Of a stretch of DNA of 39,643 nt, positions 10,263-20,028 are shown piece after piece. Position 1 is the first letter of the stretch. Every line of letters starts with the position of its first letter. Location: contig NZ_JAQVKA010000008.1 in NCBI RefSeq assembly GCF_028694895.1, positions 1 through 39,643 on the forward strand. Reading direction: 5' to 3'. The notes beneath the pieces were generated by a model. The model was given only the letters and a program-made list of their open reading frames with translations. It was not told where the DNA came from and did not search any database. This stretch comes from Sulfurimonas sp. Its GTDB lineage: Bacteria > Campylobacterota > Campylobacteria > Campylobacterales > Sulfurimonadaceae. The position numbers were made by a program, and so were the translations under genes.

Positions 10263-11391
10263 ATTTGAGCTCCTTTGGCTTATCTCTTTTTCTTAGTAAA
10301 TCTTTTGTAACATTTATATCTTTTTGTGTTCCAATTACAAGAAGCTTACACTCACTAGTAATTAAAACATCACCCTTTGGCATAGCCAAAAATTTTCCAT
10401 CTTTTTTTGTAATGCCCACTACTGAGGTATTTGTTATCTCCCTCATATGAGTCTCTTTTAGTTTTTTAAGAACAGCCCAGCTATATTTTGGCACTTCTAT
10501 CTCTTCCATATCAAGTGGATTATCACTCTTATATAAAAACTCTTCAAGTAAATTTTCCATATCAGGACGAGCAGCCATTGCAGTTACTCTTTGCGCAGTT
10601 AACTTTGTTGGAGAGATAACTGTATCTGCACCAAGTTTTTTAAGCTTTTCAACATCACTTACACTCTCAGCTGAAGAGATTATATAGTAAGGCCTTGGCA
10701 GGAAATGCTCTTTTTCAAAAAGTCTAACTGAAGCTATAAGGGCTATATTATCAGACATAGAGCTAGATAATGTAATGAGCCCTTTAGCAGAAGCAAGGTG
10801 CGCTTTTAACATAGTAAGTTCAGCGTGTGGTTCAGCTCTTAGATATGTTGTATAGTTATGCTCTTGTGCCCACTCATGTATCTCTTCTCTTGGATCAACC
10901 ACAACAAAAGGAATATGGTTTTCCTTTAACTGTTTAGTAACTTCAAGCGTATAATCATTATGATAACAAACTACATAATGTTTTTTGAGCCTTGCTATGC
11001 TGTATAACATTCTTCGCTCCTTTAATATTCTAGATAATTGACCTTTTCTTACAACTTCTACAACAATACCAATTGCAAAAGTAAACGTAGTAAAACCTAA
11101 AATTATAAGAGTTACTGTAAAAATCTGCCCCTCTGGAGAAAATGAACCCTCATTCATAGAGCCAAATCCAACTGTTGTAAATGTATATCCAGCTTGGAAG
11201 ATTGCATCCATGATTGAGTAATTTTCTAGATAGTAGTAACCTAACGTTCCTATTAACATAAGAAGTTGAATTAAGATTAATGGCGTTCTAAAAGGGAGAA
11301 GTTGTGCATAAAGCTCGTCATTGAGCGTGATTGCAGGTTTGGGAGAAGTCTCCCAATGTAGAAATTTTCGAATCTTCTCTAAGAGATTCAA
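10255..11391 (-). CDS. Two-TM potassium channel with RCK (TrkA-N/C) regulatory domains
   Basis: Pore helix and filter FTTVGFGSMNEG between two TM helices; cytoplasmic Rossmann-like TrkA-N region and TrkA-C-like tail. Confidence 0.9.
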   Translation of the reverse strand: MNLLEKIRKFLHWETSPKPAITLNDELYAQLLPFRTPLILIQLLMLIGTLGYYYLENYSIMDAIFQAGYTFTTVGFGSMNEGSFSPEGQIFTVTLIILGFTTFTFAIGIVVEVVRKGQLSRILKERRMLYSIARLKKHYVVCYHNDYTLEVTKQLKENHIPFVVVDPREEIHEWAQEHNYTTYLRAEPHAELTMLKAHLASAKGLITLSSSMSDNIALIASVRLFEKEHFLPRPYYIISSAESVSDVEKLKKLGADTVISPTKLTAQRVTAMAARPDMENLLEEFLYKSDNPLDMEEIEVPKYSWAVLKKLKETHMREITNTSVVGITKKDGKFLAMPKGDVLITSECKLLVIGTQKDINVTKDLLRKRDKPKELKFV

Positions 11392-11411
11392 GGCTGCGTC
11401 CTCTTATATAC

Positions 11412-11600
11412 TTAAGAGTTTTTCTTAAGTGTGCGTAACTCTCTTGCAGATATTTTAATCTTTTGAGAAGTACCATCATCTAAAGTGATACGTACAGTTC
11501 TAAGATTTAATAAAAAACGACGTTTTGTTCTGTTTTTAGCGTGTGAAACATTGTTTCCGCTCATTGGGCCCTTGCCACTGATAGCGCATTTTTTTGCCAT
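11412..11600 (-). CDS. rpmB: 50S ribosomal protein L28
   Basis: [38 protein letters not shown]: classic bL28. Confidence 0.97.
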   Translation of the reverse strand: MAKKCAISGKGPMSGNNVSHAKNRTKRRFLLNLRTVRITLDDGTSQKIKISARELRTLKKNS

Positions 11601-11745
11601 AATTAGCTTCCTTATTTTAGGTTTTAAAAGTTGCGAATTATATCTATCTTAAACAAAAGTTCTGCTTAAGGGTAGATTTACAATTAATATTTCTTTTATC
11701 CTTATGAGTGTAGAATAAAGTAAATTTATAGGTACAGATAAGAGA

Positions 11746-12543
11746 ATGATAACAAAAAAGAATATTGAGAGCTTTATAGAGAAAATTCCGCCCTCACCAA
11801 AAATCTTAAATGAGACTCTTTCTCTTTTAAACATTGGTGAATTAGTAAAAGCAGCAAAAATTGCAGAGCAAGATTTAGCACTTAAATCGTACCTAAAGAG
11901 TATTGTAAATAAGCCTATATATGGATTTAAAAATGAGGTTAGCGATATAGGGCAAATCTTTGGCATACTTGGTGTTTCTTTAGCACAGCAGAGTGTTTAT
12001 AACTATATGGTGACTCTGCTTAGTCCAAATAAATGGGCACTTTTTAAATTAAACAGTACCCTATTTTATGAACTTCAAGCAAATCTCTCTAAGAGATGGG
12101 AAGCTATCTTAATACATCTTAATATTAATGATTCCAACGCTTATGCAGCTATTACCCTTCTTCCTGCTAGTATTATTGTAACTGAGGCTCTTTTTGCACA
12201 AAAAAAAGAAGAAGTTGCACTATTAAGAGCAACTAAAGCATTAGATTACAATACTATTTTAATGCGTCTATGTGGAATGGGCCTTTTTGATATATGTGAG
12301 GAGATTGCTAAAAAGTGGGAGATGGACAATAGTGTTAGTGCCATAGTTCAAGCAGCTTCTGGGGTTAAGCCCTCTGAAGATGAAGAGATAAACACTCTTG
12401 GAAAATGGATGCATCTTTTGCTTTTTTATAAACTCTCACAACCTGAGTTTATTAAAGCTGGACTAAATGATTTTGTAGACTTTCAAATCGAGTATGTTAG
12501 TGATATATATGATGATTTTGCTTCATTTATGGAGATTAAATGA
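11746..12543 (+). CDS. HDOD-domain-like signalling protein
   Basis: HDOD-like start (FIEKIPPSPKILNETLSLLNIGELVKAAKIAEQDLALKSYLKSIVNKPIYG..IGQIFGILGV); overlaps the next gene by 4 bp (ATGA). Confidence 0.75.
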   Translation: MITKKNIESFIEKIPPSPKILNETLSLLNIGELVKAAKIAEQDLALKSYLKSIVNKPIYGFKNEVSDIGQIFGILGVSLAQQSVYNYMVTLLSPNKWALFKLNSTLFYELQANLSKRWEAILIHLNINDSNAYAAITLLPASIIVTEALFAQKKEEVALLRATKALDYNTILMRLCGMGLFDICEEIAKKWEMDNSVSAIVQAASGVKPSEDEEINTLGKWMHLLLFYKLSQPEFIKAGLNDFVDFQIEYVSDIYDDFASFMEIK

Positions 12544-13934
12544 AACCCGTATTAAAAAATGGAATTGCTGTTTACTCTCCGCAAGGTTTTTTAGACGCAA
12601 ACAGTTCAAACGCATTTATGCTTATAGAAGATATAGAAGAGGCAACAAACCTAAAAGCAGAGATGATCTTAGTTTCACTGAAAAAAGTTGCCTTTTTTAA
12701 TAGAAATGGTTTAGATATTTTTATAAAATTATTTGCAAAAATTCGTAAAAAGAATCAAGCGATGGTTGGTTTTTGTGACTATGATAAAAAAAAGTATGAA
12801 GCAATAGTTAGATTTTTTCAAGATGATCTAAATTTCTCACTCTTTAAAACATTGGATATAGCCTATTTGTTCACTTCGGGCTTTAAAAATGCAAATAAAA
12901 AAATTTTGATTTACAGTAGTGATAAATCTCAACGCTCTGCCATGGCAATAGAGTTGCATGATGGAGGTCACAACCCAACAGTTGCTCAATCTATTGAAGA
13001 TTTTGATAAAAAGAAAAGAAATATAGATGCGTATGACTATATTATAGATTCAACATTTCTTGGACAAATGGGCCAAAAAGTTGCAACTCGTGTAACAGGT
13101 AATGCAATTATTTACACAATTACATCTTATTTAGATGCTGAAATAGGTGAGCAGTTCAATATAGAGTATCACAGAAACTCTCTAAATGTTGGTTTTAGAC
13201 TTTTTATATTTGACGCGTATAAAGTCCTAAGCATGAACATACACGCTTTAAACTTCTTCTCAAGACTAGCTAGCTCTGCTGCTGAGTATAATGCTAGCAT
13301 CTGTTTTGTAGGTATGAAATTTGATAAAACTCCAGAAGCATTTAAAGAGACGATGGAAGATGCAGGGATACTATTTTACAACCAAATGGATGATATCCTT
13401 CAAAACAAGGAACTCTTAAAAGAGTTAGGAGCTAGTAGCTCTTCAAATATTAAAAATAAAAGAGTTATAAATAAAGAGACTATCTTAGAGTTACCAAAAT
13501 TTATAGATGCTACTGTTGCTACATTAGAGATGATGACAAATGCAAAAGCTACCAAAGAAGCATTAAATATTCGTACTTTGGCAATTGCAGATAAAAAAGA
13601 CAAGATTGCCAGTTCTATTGGTTACTATGGTGATATTGATGGTATGGTTATTTTAGTTTTTCCAAAAGAGATTGCAAAAAAAGCTTGTGAACTTTTAATA
13701 GGTGAGAGCACTGATGATTTGGAGATGATTTTAGATACGTTAGCTGAGCTTGTAAACATTGTTGGTGGAAAGATAAAAACACTTCTCTCGGATGAAAACA
13801 TCAGTGTAAACATAACGCTTCCTAGAACATATCAAGATATAGATAGCTTAATGGAAGTTGTTGAGGGAAGAAAAGGTGTGCAAGTAGATTTGCTCTTTAA
13901 TGATGATAAATTTCTTTTCTTCTTAACAAGATAA
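12540..13934 (+). CDS. Multidomain protein with STAS-like region(s), degenerate receiver-like region and C-terminal CheX/CheC-type phosphatase domain
   Basis: C-terminus DTLAELVNIVGGK fits the CheC/CheX motif DxxxExxNxxxG; N-terminus resembles STAS; middle segment (KILIYSSDKSQRSAMAIELHDGGHNPTVAQSIEDFDKKKRNIDAYDYIIDST) is receiver-like. Confidence 0.7.
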   Translation: MKPVLKNGIAVYSPQGFLDANSSNAFMLIEDIEEATNLKAEMILVSLKKVAFFNRNGLDIFIKLFAKIRKKNQAMVGFCDYDKKKYEAIVRFFQDDLNFSLFKTLDIAYLFTSGFKNANKKILIYSSDKSQRSAMAIELHDGGHNPTVAQSIEDFDKKKRNIDAYDYIIDSTFLGQMGQKVATRVTGNAIIYTITSYLDAEIGEQFNIEYHRNSLNVGFRLFIFDAYKVLSMNIHALNFFSRLASSAAEYNASICFVGMKFDKTPEAFKETMEDAGILFYNQMDDILQNKELLKELGASSSSNIKNKRVINKETILELPKFIDATVATLEMMTNAKATKEALNIRTLAIADKKDKIASSIGYYGDIDGMVILVFPKEIAKKACELLIGESTDDLEMILDTLAELVNIVGGKIKTLLSDENISVNITLPRTYQDIDSLMEVVEGRKGVQVDLLFNDDKFLFFLTR

Positions 13935-13978
13935 AAGCAACAAAACTGTAAAATCGCACAATAAAACAAGGAAAATAA

Positions 13979-14620
13979 ATGAAAGTAGCTCCAAGTATTT
14001 TATCAGCTGATTTTGGCAATCTACAAAGAGATGTTGAAGCTATTTGTGCTGCGGGTTGCGACTTTGTGCATGTAGATGTTATGGATGGGCACTTTGTTCC
14101 AAATCTTACAATTGGGCCTGTTGTTGTCTCTGCTATTGCTGCATCTGCAACCAAGCCTCTTGATATACATCTAATGGTTGAGAACAACTCTTTCTTTGTG
14201 GACCTTTTTGCACCACTAAAGCCTGAATATATCTCTTTTCATATAGAAGAGGAAAAACATCCTCATAGACTTATCCAAAAAATTCGCTCTCTTGGGATAA
14301 AACCAGCCATTGTTCTAAATCCTCATACACCGCCAGAAACTATAGAGTACCTCTTAGCAGATTTAGATATGGTTCTACTTATGAGCGTAAACCCTGGATT
14401 TGGCGGACAAAGCTTTATAGAGAGTGTAATACCAAAAGCAAAAAAACTAAGTGCTATGAGAGATATGATAAATCCAAAATGCCTTATTGAAGTTGATGGC
14501 GGAGTAAATGATAAAAACGTCAAACTCCTTAAAGATGCTGGCGTTGATATTGTCGTAGCAGGAAGCTATGTATTTGGTCATAAAGATAAAAAAATTGCAA
14601 TTGAGTCTCTAAAAATCTAA
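13979..14620 (+). CDS. rpe: Ribulose-phosphate 3-epimerase
   Basis: KVAPSILSADFGNL, HVDVMDGHFVPNLTIGP, VNPGFGGQSFI, EVDGGVN. Confidence 0.98.
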   Translation: MKVAPSILSADFGNLQRDVEAICAAGCDFVHVDVMDGHFVPNLTIGPVVVSAIAASATKPLDIHLMVENNSFFVDLFAPLKPEYISFHIEEEKHPHRLIQKIRSLGIKPAIVLNPHTPPETIEYLLADLDMVLLMSVNPGFGGQSFIESVIPKAKKLSAMRDMINPKCLIEVDGGVNDKNVKLLKDAGVDIVVAGSYVFGHKDKKIAIESLKI

Positions 14621-14622
14621 TC

Positions 14623-15210
14623 ATGCGCACCAAGATTTGTGGAATAACCTCTTATGAAGATGCAATGAACGCTATCAACGCAGGCGCTGATGCTTTAGGA
14701 TTTGTTTTTTATGAAGCTTCACCTAGATATATATCTCCAGCAGATGCAAGAAAAATCATCAAAAAATTACCCCCATTTGTTGAAAAAGTTGCTCTTTTTG
14801 TAAATAGTGACGCTCAAATAATTAACTCATACTGCCAAGAATCAGGTGCAACTCTTGCTCAGATTCACTTTGAAGCTCCAAGCAAATTATACGAACATTT
14901 GTTCGTTCCTCATATCAAAGTTATCCGAGCAAAAGAGCCTAAAGATATTTTACTTTACAGCGATGAGTATCGACTTGTAGATGCTTACTCAGAAGCTTAT
15001 GGTGGAAGTGGAAAGAGATTAAATCTAGAGTGGTTTGATGGAGTTGAGTGCTCAAAGATTATCTTAGCTGGTGGATTAGACCCAACAAATGTAGCTTCGC
15101 TTAAAAAATATGGCTTTTATGGAGTAGATGTTAGTAGTGGTGTCGAGATCTCACATGGCAAAAAAGATCATAAAAAAGTAGAAGAGTTTATTAAAAATGC
15201 AAAGATATGA
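14623..15210 (+). CDS. trpF: Phosphoribosylanthranilate isomerase
   Basis: RTKICGITSYEDA.. GADALGFVFYEASPRYI.. LAGGLDPTNV.. GVDVSSGVE. Confidence 0.97.
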   Translation: MRTKICGITSYEDAMNAINAGADALGFVFYEASPRYISPADARKIIKKLPPFVEKVALFVNSDAQIINSYCQESGATLAQIHFEAPSKLYEHLFVPHIKVIRAKEPKDILLYSDEYRLVDAYSEAYGGSGKRLNLEWFDGVECSKIILAGGLDPTNVASLKKYGFYGVDVSSGVEISHGKKDHKKVEEFIKNAKI

Positions 15211-15213
15211 TAT

Positions 15214-16014
15214 ATGATTCTTGATGAACCATCCTTTTCTTTAGATGCAAAAAGTATCCATAAGCTCTCAACAAAAGGTTTATCTCTTAAGACATTAAAA
15301 GAGCAGATAGATAATGATTTGGATTTTTTACTAGAACTTTGGCACTCACAAGGTTTGGAGATTGTAAAGCAAGCTGGAAACTTCTACTTTACTACTGCTT
15401 TTAAACCTATGCAAGAGAGCACATTTTGTATCGTTGATATTGAGACAAATGGCTCAAAGATTGATAAACACCAAATCATAGAAATAGCAGCTTTGAAAAT
15501 AAAAAATGGTTTAGTTGTAGAGCGTTTTGAGTCTCTTGTAGAGTGTCATGAGATTAATCCTCATATAACAGAGATAACTGGTATCTCAACTAATGATACT
15601 AAAGACGCGCCAAATCTTAAACAAGTAATGTATGATTTTAGAACTTTCTTAGGTGACTCAGTCTTTATTGCTCATGATGTAAAATTTGATTATAAATTTG
15701 TCTCTTTAAGTATGCAAAAGATAGGACTTCCTCCACTTTTAAACAGATGTTTATGTTCACTCTCTTTAGCTGAGAGAACTATTGAATCTTATAGATATGC
15801 TCTCTCTTATCTCAATGAATCATTTAATCTCAACCCAAATGCTACTCATCACAGAGCAATGAGCGATGTAATAACAACGTATGAGCTTTTTAAATTATCA
15901 CTATGTAGTGTGGATGTGGAAGTAAAAACGGCTGAGGATTTAATAAGATATTCAAAAGAGGCAAAAAGATTAAAAAGACCAAAGTTTGACCCTCGTATTG
16001 AGGATCAAGAGTAG
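15214..16014 (+). CDS. 3'-5' exonuclease (DnaQ/epsilon-like)
   Basis: FCIVDIETNGSKIDKHQIIEIAALKI (ExoI), FIAHDVKFDYKFV (ExoII), HHRAMSDVITTYEL (ExoIII). Confidence 0.93.
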   Translation: MILDEPSFSLDAKSIHKLSTKGLSLKTLKEQIDNDLDFLLELWHSQGLEIVKQAGNFYFTTAFKPMQESTFCIVDIETNGSKIDKHQIIEIAALKIKNGLVVERFESLVECHEINPHITEITGISTNDTKDAPNLKQVMYDFRTFLGDSVFIAHDVKFDYKFVSLSMQKIGLPPLLNRCLCSLSLAERTIESYRYALSYLNESFNLNPNATHHRAMSDVITTYELFKLSLCSVDVEVKTAEDLIRYSKEAKRLKRPKFDPRIEDQE

Positions 16015-16016
16015 TT

Positions 16017-16952
16017 TTATTCGCTAAAAGCACCTACGCCAGTTAGTTTTTCATATCTCTCTTGCATTCTTTGCTCAGGTGACATTTGACGTAACTTTGT
16101 AAGTTCACTTAAAAAGTACTCTCCAATAGCAGCCGCAGCTCCCTCTTTATCTCTATGTGCCCCAATTAAAGGCTCTGCTATAATATCATCTATAAGGTTT
16201 AACTCTTTTAAGTCTCCGCTTGTGATTTTCATAGCATTAGTTGCAGCTTCTGCTTTTGCTGGGTCGTTCCATAAGATTGCAGAACATCCCTCTGGAGAGA
16301 TAACGCTAAAAACCGAGTATCTCATCATCGCAAATTTATCTGCGACTCCAATAGCTAAAGCTCCACCACTTCCACCCTCACCAATGACAATAGAGATAGT
16401 TTGGGTATTTAGTTGTGATAATTCTAGTAGGTTTCTAGCTATCGCTTCACTCTGATTTCTCTCTTCTGCACCAATTCCAGGATATGCACCAGGGGTGTCT
16501 ACTAACATAAGAAGAGGAAGATTAAACTTCTCAGCAAGCTTTGCAGCACGCAGAGCTTTTCTATAGCCTTCTGGATGAGGCATACCAAAGTTTCGCTTTA
16601 TCTTGTTTTTAGTTCCACGACCTTTTTGCTCACCAATAACAACAACCTTCTCATCTCCGATATATCCTATATAACAAAGGATAGCAGCATCATCACGAAA
16701 GTGTCTATCTCCGTGAATCTCATACTTATCTCTCATAAGTAAGTTTATATAATCAAGAGCATATGGTCTATCTATGTGACGTGCTAATTGAAGTTGTTGA
16801 AAAGGGGAGAGGTTAGTAAATATCTTTGAAACTTCTTTATCTAATGTTTTCTTTAACGACTCAACAAGCCCTTCATCATGGCGAACTTGCGCAGATATAA
16901 TATCTTCTTGAATAACTTTTATTTTCTGTTCAAAGTCTAAATATGTTGCCAA
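16017..16952 (-). CDS. accA: Acetyl-CoA carboxylase carboxyltransferase subunit alpha
   Basis: [69 protein letters not shown]. Confidence 0.98.
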   Translation of the reverse strand: MATYLDFEQKIKVIQEDIISAQVRHDEGLVESLKKTLDKEVSKIFTNLSPFQQLQLARHIDRPYALDYINLLMRDKYEIHGDRHFRDDAAILCYIGYIGDEKVVVIGEQKGRGTKNKIKRNFGMPHPEGYRKALRAAKLAEKFNLPLLMLVDTPGAYPGIGAEERNQSEAIARNLLELSQLNTQTISIVIGEGGSGGALAIGVADKFAMMRYSVFSVISPEGCSAILWNDPAKAEAATNAMKITSGDLKELNLIDDIIAEPLIGAHRDKEGAAAAIGEYFLSELTKLRQMSPEQRMQERYEKLTGVGAFSE

Positions 16953-16968
16953 TGTGGACTCCTTATAC

Positions 16969-18186
16969 TTAGATTTTTCTAAAAATTAAAACGCCGTTTG
17001 TTCCACCAAAACCAAATGAATTGCTCATTACAGTCTTTAACTCAGCAGCTCTTGCCTTGTTTGGAACAATATCTAAATCACAATTTTCATCTGGAGTTTC
17101 ATGGTTGATTGTTGGAGGGATAATTCCATCACGCATAGCCATTAAACATACAACAGCTTCTATACCGCCAGCTGCGCCAAGACAATGGCCTATTTGACCT
17201 TTAATTGAGCTCATTGGTGGGCAATTTTCTTTTCCACCAAGAAGCTCTTTAACTGCTGCTGTTTCATTTTTATCATTGATTGGAGTACTTGTTCCGTGTG
17301 CATTTACATAGTCAAGTTTAGGCTTTCCAGCCATAGTATAAGCGGCCTTCATAGCACGAGCAGGGCCATCAAGACTTGGAGTAGTAATATGACTTGCGTC
17401 TCCGCTCTCACCAAAGCCAATGATTTCACCATAAATCTTTGCTCCACGTGCAACAGCATCTTCATATACTTCAAGAACTAAAGCAGCAGCACCCTCTCCC
17501 ATAACAAATCCATCACGATCTGCATCAAAGGGACGAGAAGCTTTTTTTGGCTCTTCATTTCTTGTTGATAGTGCTTTCATAGCAGCAAATCCGCCAACAC
17601 CAGCACCAGTTACAGCACACTCTGCAGAGACAACCAACATCTTATCTGCACCACCGCACATAATAGTTTTTACAGCTTCACTGATAGCATGAGTTCCAGC
17701 AGCACACGCAGTTACACTTGATAAGTTTGGACCCTTAGTTCCATGCTCAATTGAGACAAATCCACCAAGCATATTTACAAGAGCACCTGGAATAAAAAAT
17801 GGACTTATTCTTTTTGGACCTTTTGTCTCTATGATGATTGAGTTTTTCTCAATTGAAGGTAGTCCACCAATACCAGAACCAGCACTTATACCAAATCTAT
17901 CCATATCAGTATCTGCTGGGATGTTTGCATCAGCCATAGCTTCTTGAGCTGCTTTTAGACCAAGGTGAATAAATCTATCCGCTTTTTTTACCTCTTTTGG
18001 CGACATGACCGTCTCAGGGTCAAAATTTTTAACTTCACCAGCAATCTTTACGCTGTAGTTTTCTGGGTCAAAAAGAGTAATTGTATCTATTCCACATTCA
18101 CCATCACAGATAGCTTTAAAAGAGCTCTCTTTATCATTTCCAACTGCATTTATCATGCCTAATCCAGTAACTACAACTCTTTTCAT
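16969..18186 (-). CDS. fabF: Beta-ketoacyl-ACP synthase II
   Basis: [63 protein letters not shown]. The internal ATG at 18186 (MKRVVVTG) is preferred over the 18198 ORF start. Confidence 0.97.
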   Translation of the reverse strand: MKRVVVTGLGMINAVGNDKESSFKAICDGECGIDTITLFDPENYSVKIAGEVKNFDPETVMSPKEVKKADRFIHLGLKAAQEAMADANIPADTDMDRFGISAGSGIGGLPSIEKNSIIIETKGPKRISPFFIPGALVNMLGGFVSIEHGTKGPNLSSVTACAAGTHAISEAVKTIMCGGADKMLVVSAECAVTGAGVGGFAAMKALSTRNEEPKKASRPFDADRDGFVMGEGAAALVLEVYEDAVARGAKIYGEIIGFGESGDASHITTPSLDGPARAMKAAYTMAGKPKLDYVNAHGTSTPINDKNETAAVKELLGGKENCPPMSSIKGQIGHCLGAAGGIEAVVCLMAMRDGIIPPTINHETPDENCDLDIVPNKARAAELKTVMSNSFGFGGTNGVLIFRKI

Positions 18187-18285
18187 AAAAATCTCCATGC
18201 AAAATATAAAATACTTTTAAAAGCCCAGCCAACTGAGTTTTAAAAAGTATTTCTACCGAGAATAATCTCAGTAGAATTCAGAAAA

Positions 18286-18513
18286 TTACTTGCTTTCGAT
18301 GTAGTTAACTACGTCTTTAACAGTTCTAATCTTTTCTGCTTCATCATCAGGAATTTCGATATCAAATTTCTCTTCAAGAGCCATTACTAATTCAACTACA
18401 TCAAGGCTATCAGCACCTAAATCCTCAACAAATTTTGAGTCCTCTTTAACTTCATCAGCGCTTACGCTTAATTGTTCAACTACTACCGCTTTAATATCGT
18501 CTAAAAGTGCCAT
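18286..18513 (-). CDS. acpP: Acyl carrier protein
   Basis: 75 aa with phosphopantetheine site [26 protein letters not shown]. Confidence 0.98.
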   Translation of the reverse strand: MALLDDIKAVVVEQLSVSADEVKEDSKFVEDLGADSLDVVELVMALEEKFDIEIPDDEAEKIRTVKDVVNYIESK

Positions 18514-18681
18514 TCTAGCTCCTATGTTTTATGTATAAAATCTTGGAATTGTAGCATATTTAACTTAAATAACCTCTCTTGCTATAAATAAAAAGGGGGT
18601 TGTCTATGCTCTAATTATCGAATATAGCTCAATTATTAATGAAAATAATATATAAAATATTTGACCATTTTGAGCTTATAT

Positions 18682-20019
18682 TTAAAGATTTTTAAAAAGT
18701 TCTACCGCCCTCTTTGACGCTTCTTTATGTATTATGATAGGTTTTGGATAACCTTTAATATTGGCACATAGGAGATACTCTTCATTATGAATATTTTTTG
18801 CTTCAACTCTACAGAGGCAACTAATATATTTTTTTATATAAGCGGCCTCTTTATCAAATTTTTTACTCTGTAAATATGGGTTAAAAACTCTAAAATATGG
18901 TTGTGGATCCACTCCAGTTCCAGCACTCCATTGCCAAGATAAAACATTACTTGCCATGTCATAATCAAGAAGATGTTTTGCAAAAAACCGCTCTCCCCAC
19001 TGCCATGGAAGAAGCAGATCTTTTGTAAAAAAAGAGGCCACAACCATACGAACTCGATTGTGCATATTGCCAGTTTGTAAGAGTTCTCTAACTCCAGCAT
19101 CAACTATTGGTACACCTGTTTTAGCGCTACAAAAAGCTATGAACTTCTGCTCATCTTCTATACCATTGAAGCTGTATTTATAATTTTTACTCTCTATGTG
19201 TGGCGTATGAAAAAGAGAGTAAGCGTAAAAATCTCTAAATATAAGTTGTCTGACAAATGGCTCACTAACGCTATCAAGCTTTAATACTTCACGCAAAACT
19301 TCTCTTATAGATATAGTGCCAAAACGTAAATCAACGCTTAAGTGTGAACATATATCAATATCTAAAAAATCCCGCATTTCACTATATTTTGAAATATTTT
19401 TTTTAAAAATTTCAAGCTTTTGTTGTGGGTTTATAATATGTAGATTTTGTGTTTTAAACCCAATTGACTCTATGTTTAAAGGAAGCTTTGATATATCTGT
19501 ATCTATCTTAGTTATGCCCTCATAATCACTCTTGATTAAGATATTTCCAGTAACTTCTTTCTCTTTTAAATCTTTTGTAATTAGTGCAACTCTAGCTTTT
19601 TTATAAAACGGTGTAAATACAAAATATGGCGAGCCATTATCTTTGAGAACTTCTTTTGGTTTAAAAATATATGTGTCATGCAAATATTTAAAGTGAAGTT
19701 TGTGCGATATAAGAAGGTCTCTATTTTTTGCGTAACTATCATAATCCCCCGATGCAACAACCTCATCAAATCCACTTAATTGCTCAAAAACGGCCTCTGG
19801 AGTGCCATAAAATATCTTCAGATTTAGCCCGATGGATTGCAAATCAATCTTTAGTTTAAAGACATAATGAAATATAAAAGTTACTCTTCTATCATCTTTA
19901 TGCAAATCTTTTAAGATATTTACATCAAAGATAAAGATAGGTAAAACCTCCCCGCCAAAAGAGAGAAGAGGATTATCTTTTACTCTTAAATCTCGCCTAA
20001 ACCAAAGTATTCTTCTCAA
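18682..20019 (-). CDS. phr: Deoxyribodipyrimidine photolyase (cryptochrome/photolyase family)
   Basis: ILWFRRDLRVKDNP start; FAD-domain motifs MHNRVRMVVASFFTKDLLLPWQWGERFFAKHLLDYDMASNVLSWQWSAGTGVDPQPYFRVFNP. Confidence 0.96.
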   Translation of the reverse strand: MRRILWFRRDLRVKDNPLLSFGGEVLPIFIFDVNILKDLHKDDRRVTFIFHYVFKLKIDLQSIGLNLKIFYGTPEAVFEQLSGFDEVVASGDYDSYAKNRDLLISHKLHFKYLHDTYIFKPKEVLKDNGSPYFVFTPFYKKARVALITKDLKEKEVTGNILIKSDYEGITKIDTDISKLPLNIESIGFKTQNLHIINPQQKLEIFKKNISKYSEMRDFLDIDICSHLSVDLRFGTISIREVLREVLKLDSVSEPFVRQLIFRDFYAYSLFHTPHIESKNYKYSFNGIEDEQKFIAFCSAKTGVPIVDAGVRELLQTGNMHNRVRMVVASFFTKDLLLPWQWGERFFAKHLLDYDMASNVLSWQWSAGTGVDPQPYFRVFNPYLQSKKFDKEAAYIKKYISCLCRVEAKNIHNEEYLLCANIKGYPKPIIIHKEASKRAVELFKNL

Positions 20020-20028
20020 AAAAAATCT

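Noticed and set aside
14891-14906. ACGAACA-TT-TGTTCGT inverted repeat
   Set aside because: Within the trpF coding sequence with a 2-nt loop; no regulatory context.
18589-18605. AAAAAGGGGGTTGTC resembling the reverse complement of the three-hairpin element linker
   Set aside because: Only about 10 nt match (AGGGGGTTGT) with no conserved flanking hairpins; likely chance or a very degraded remnant.
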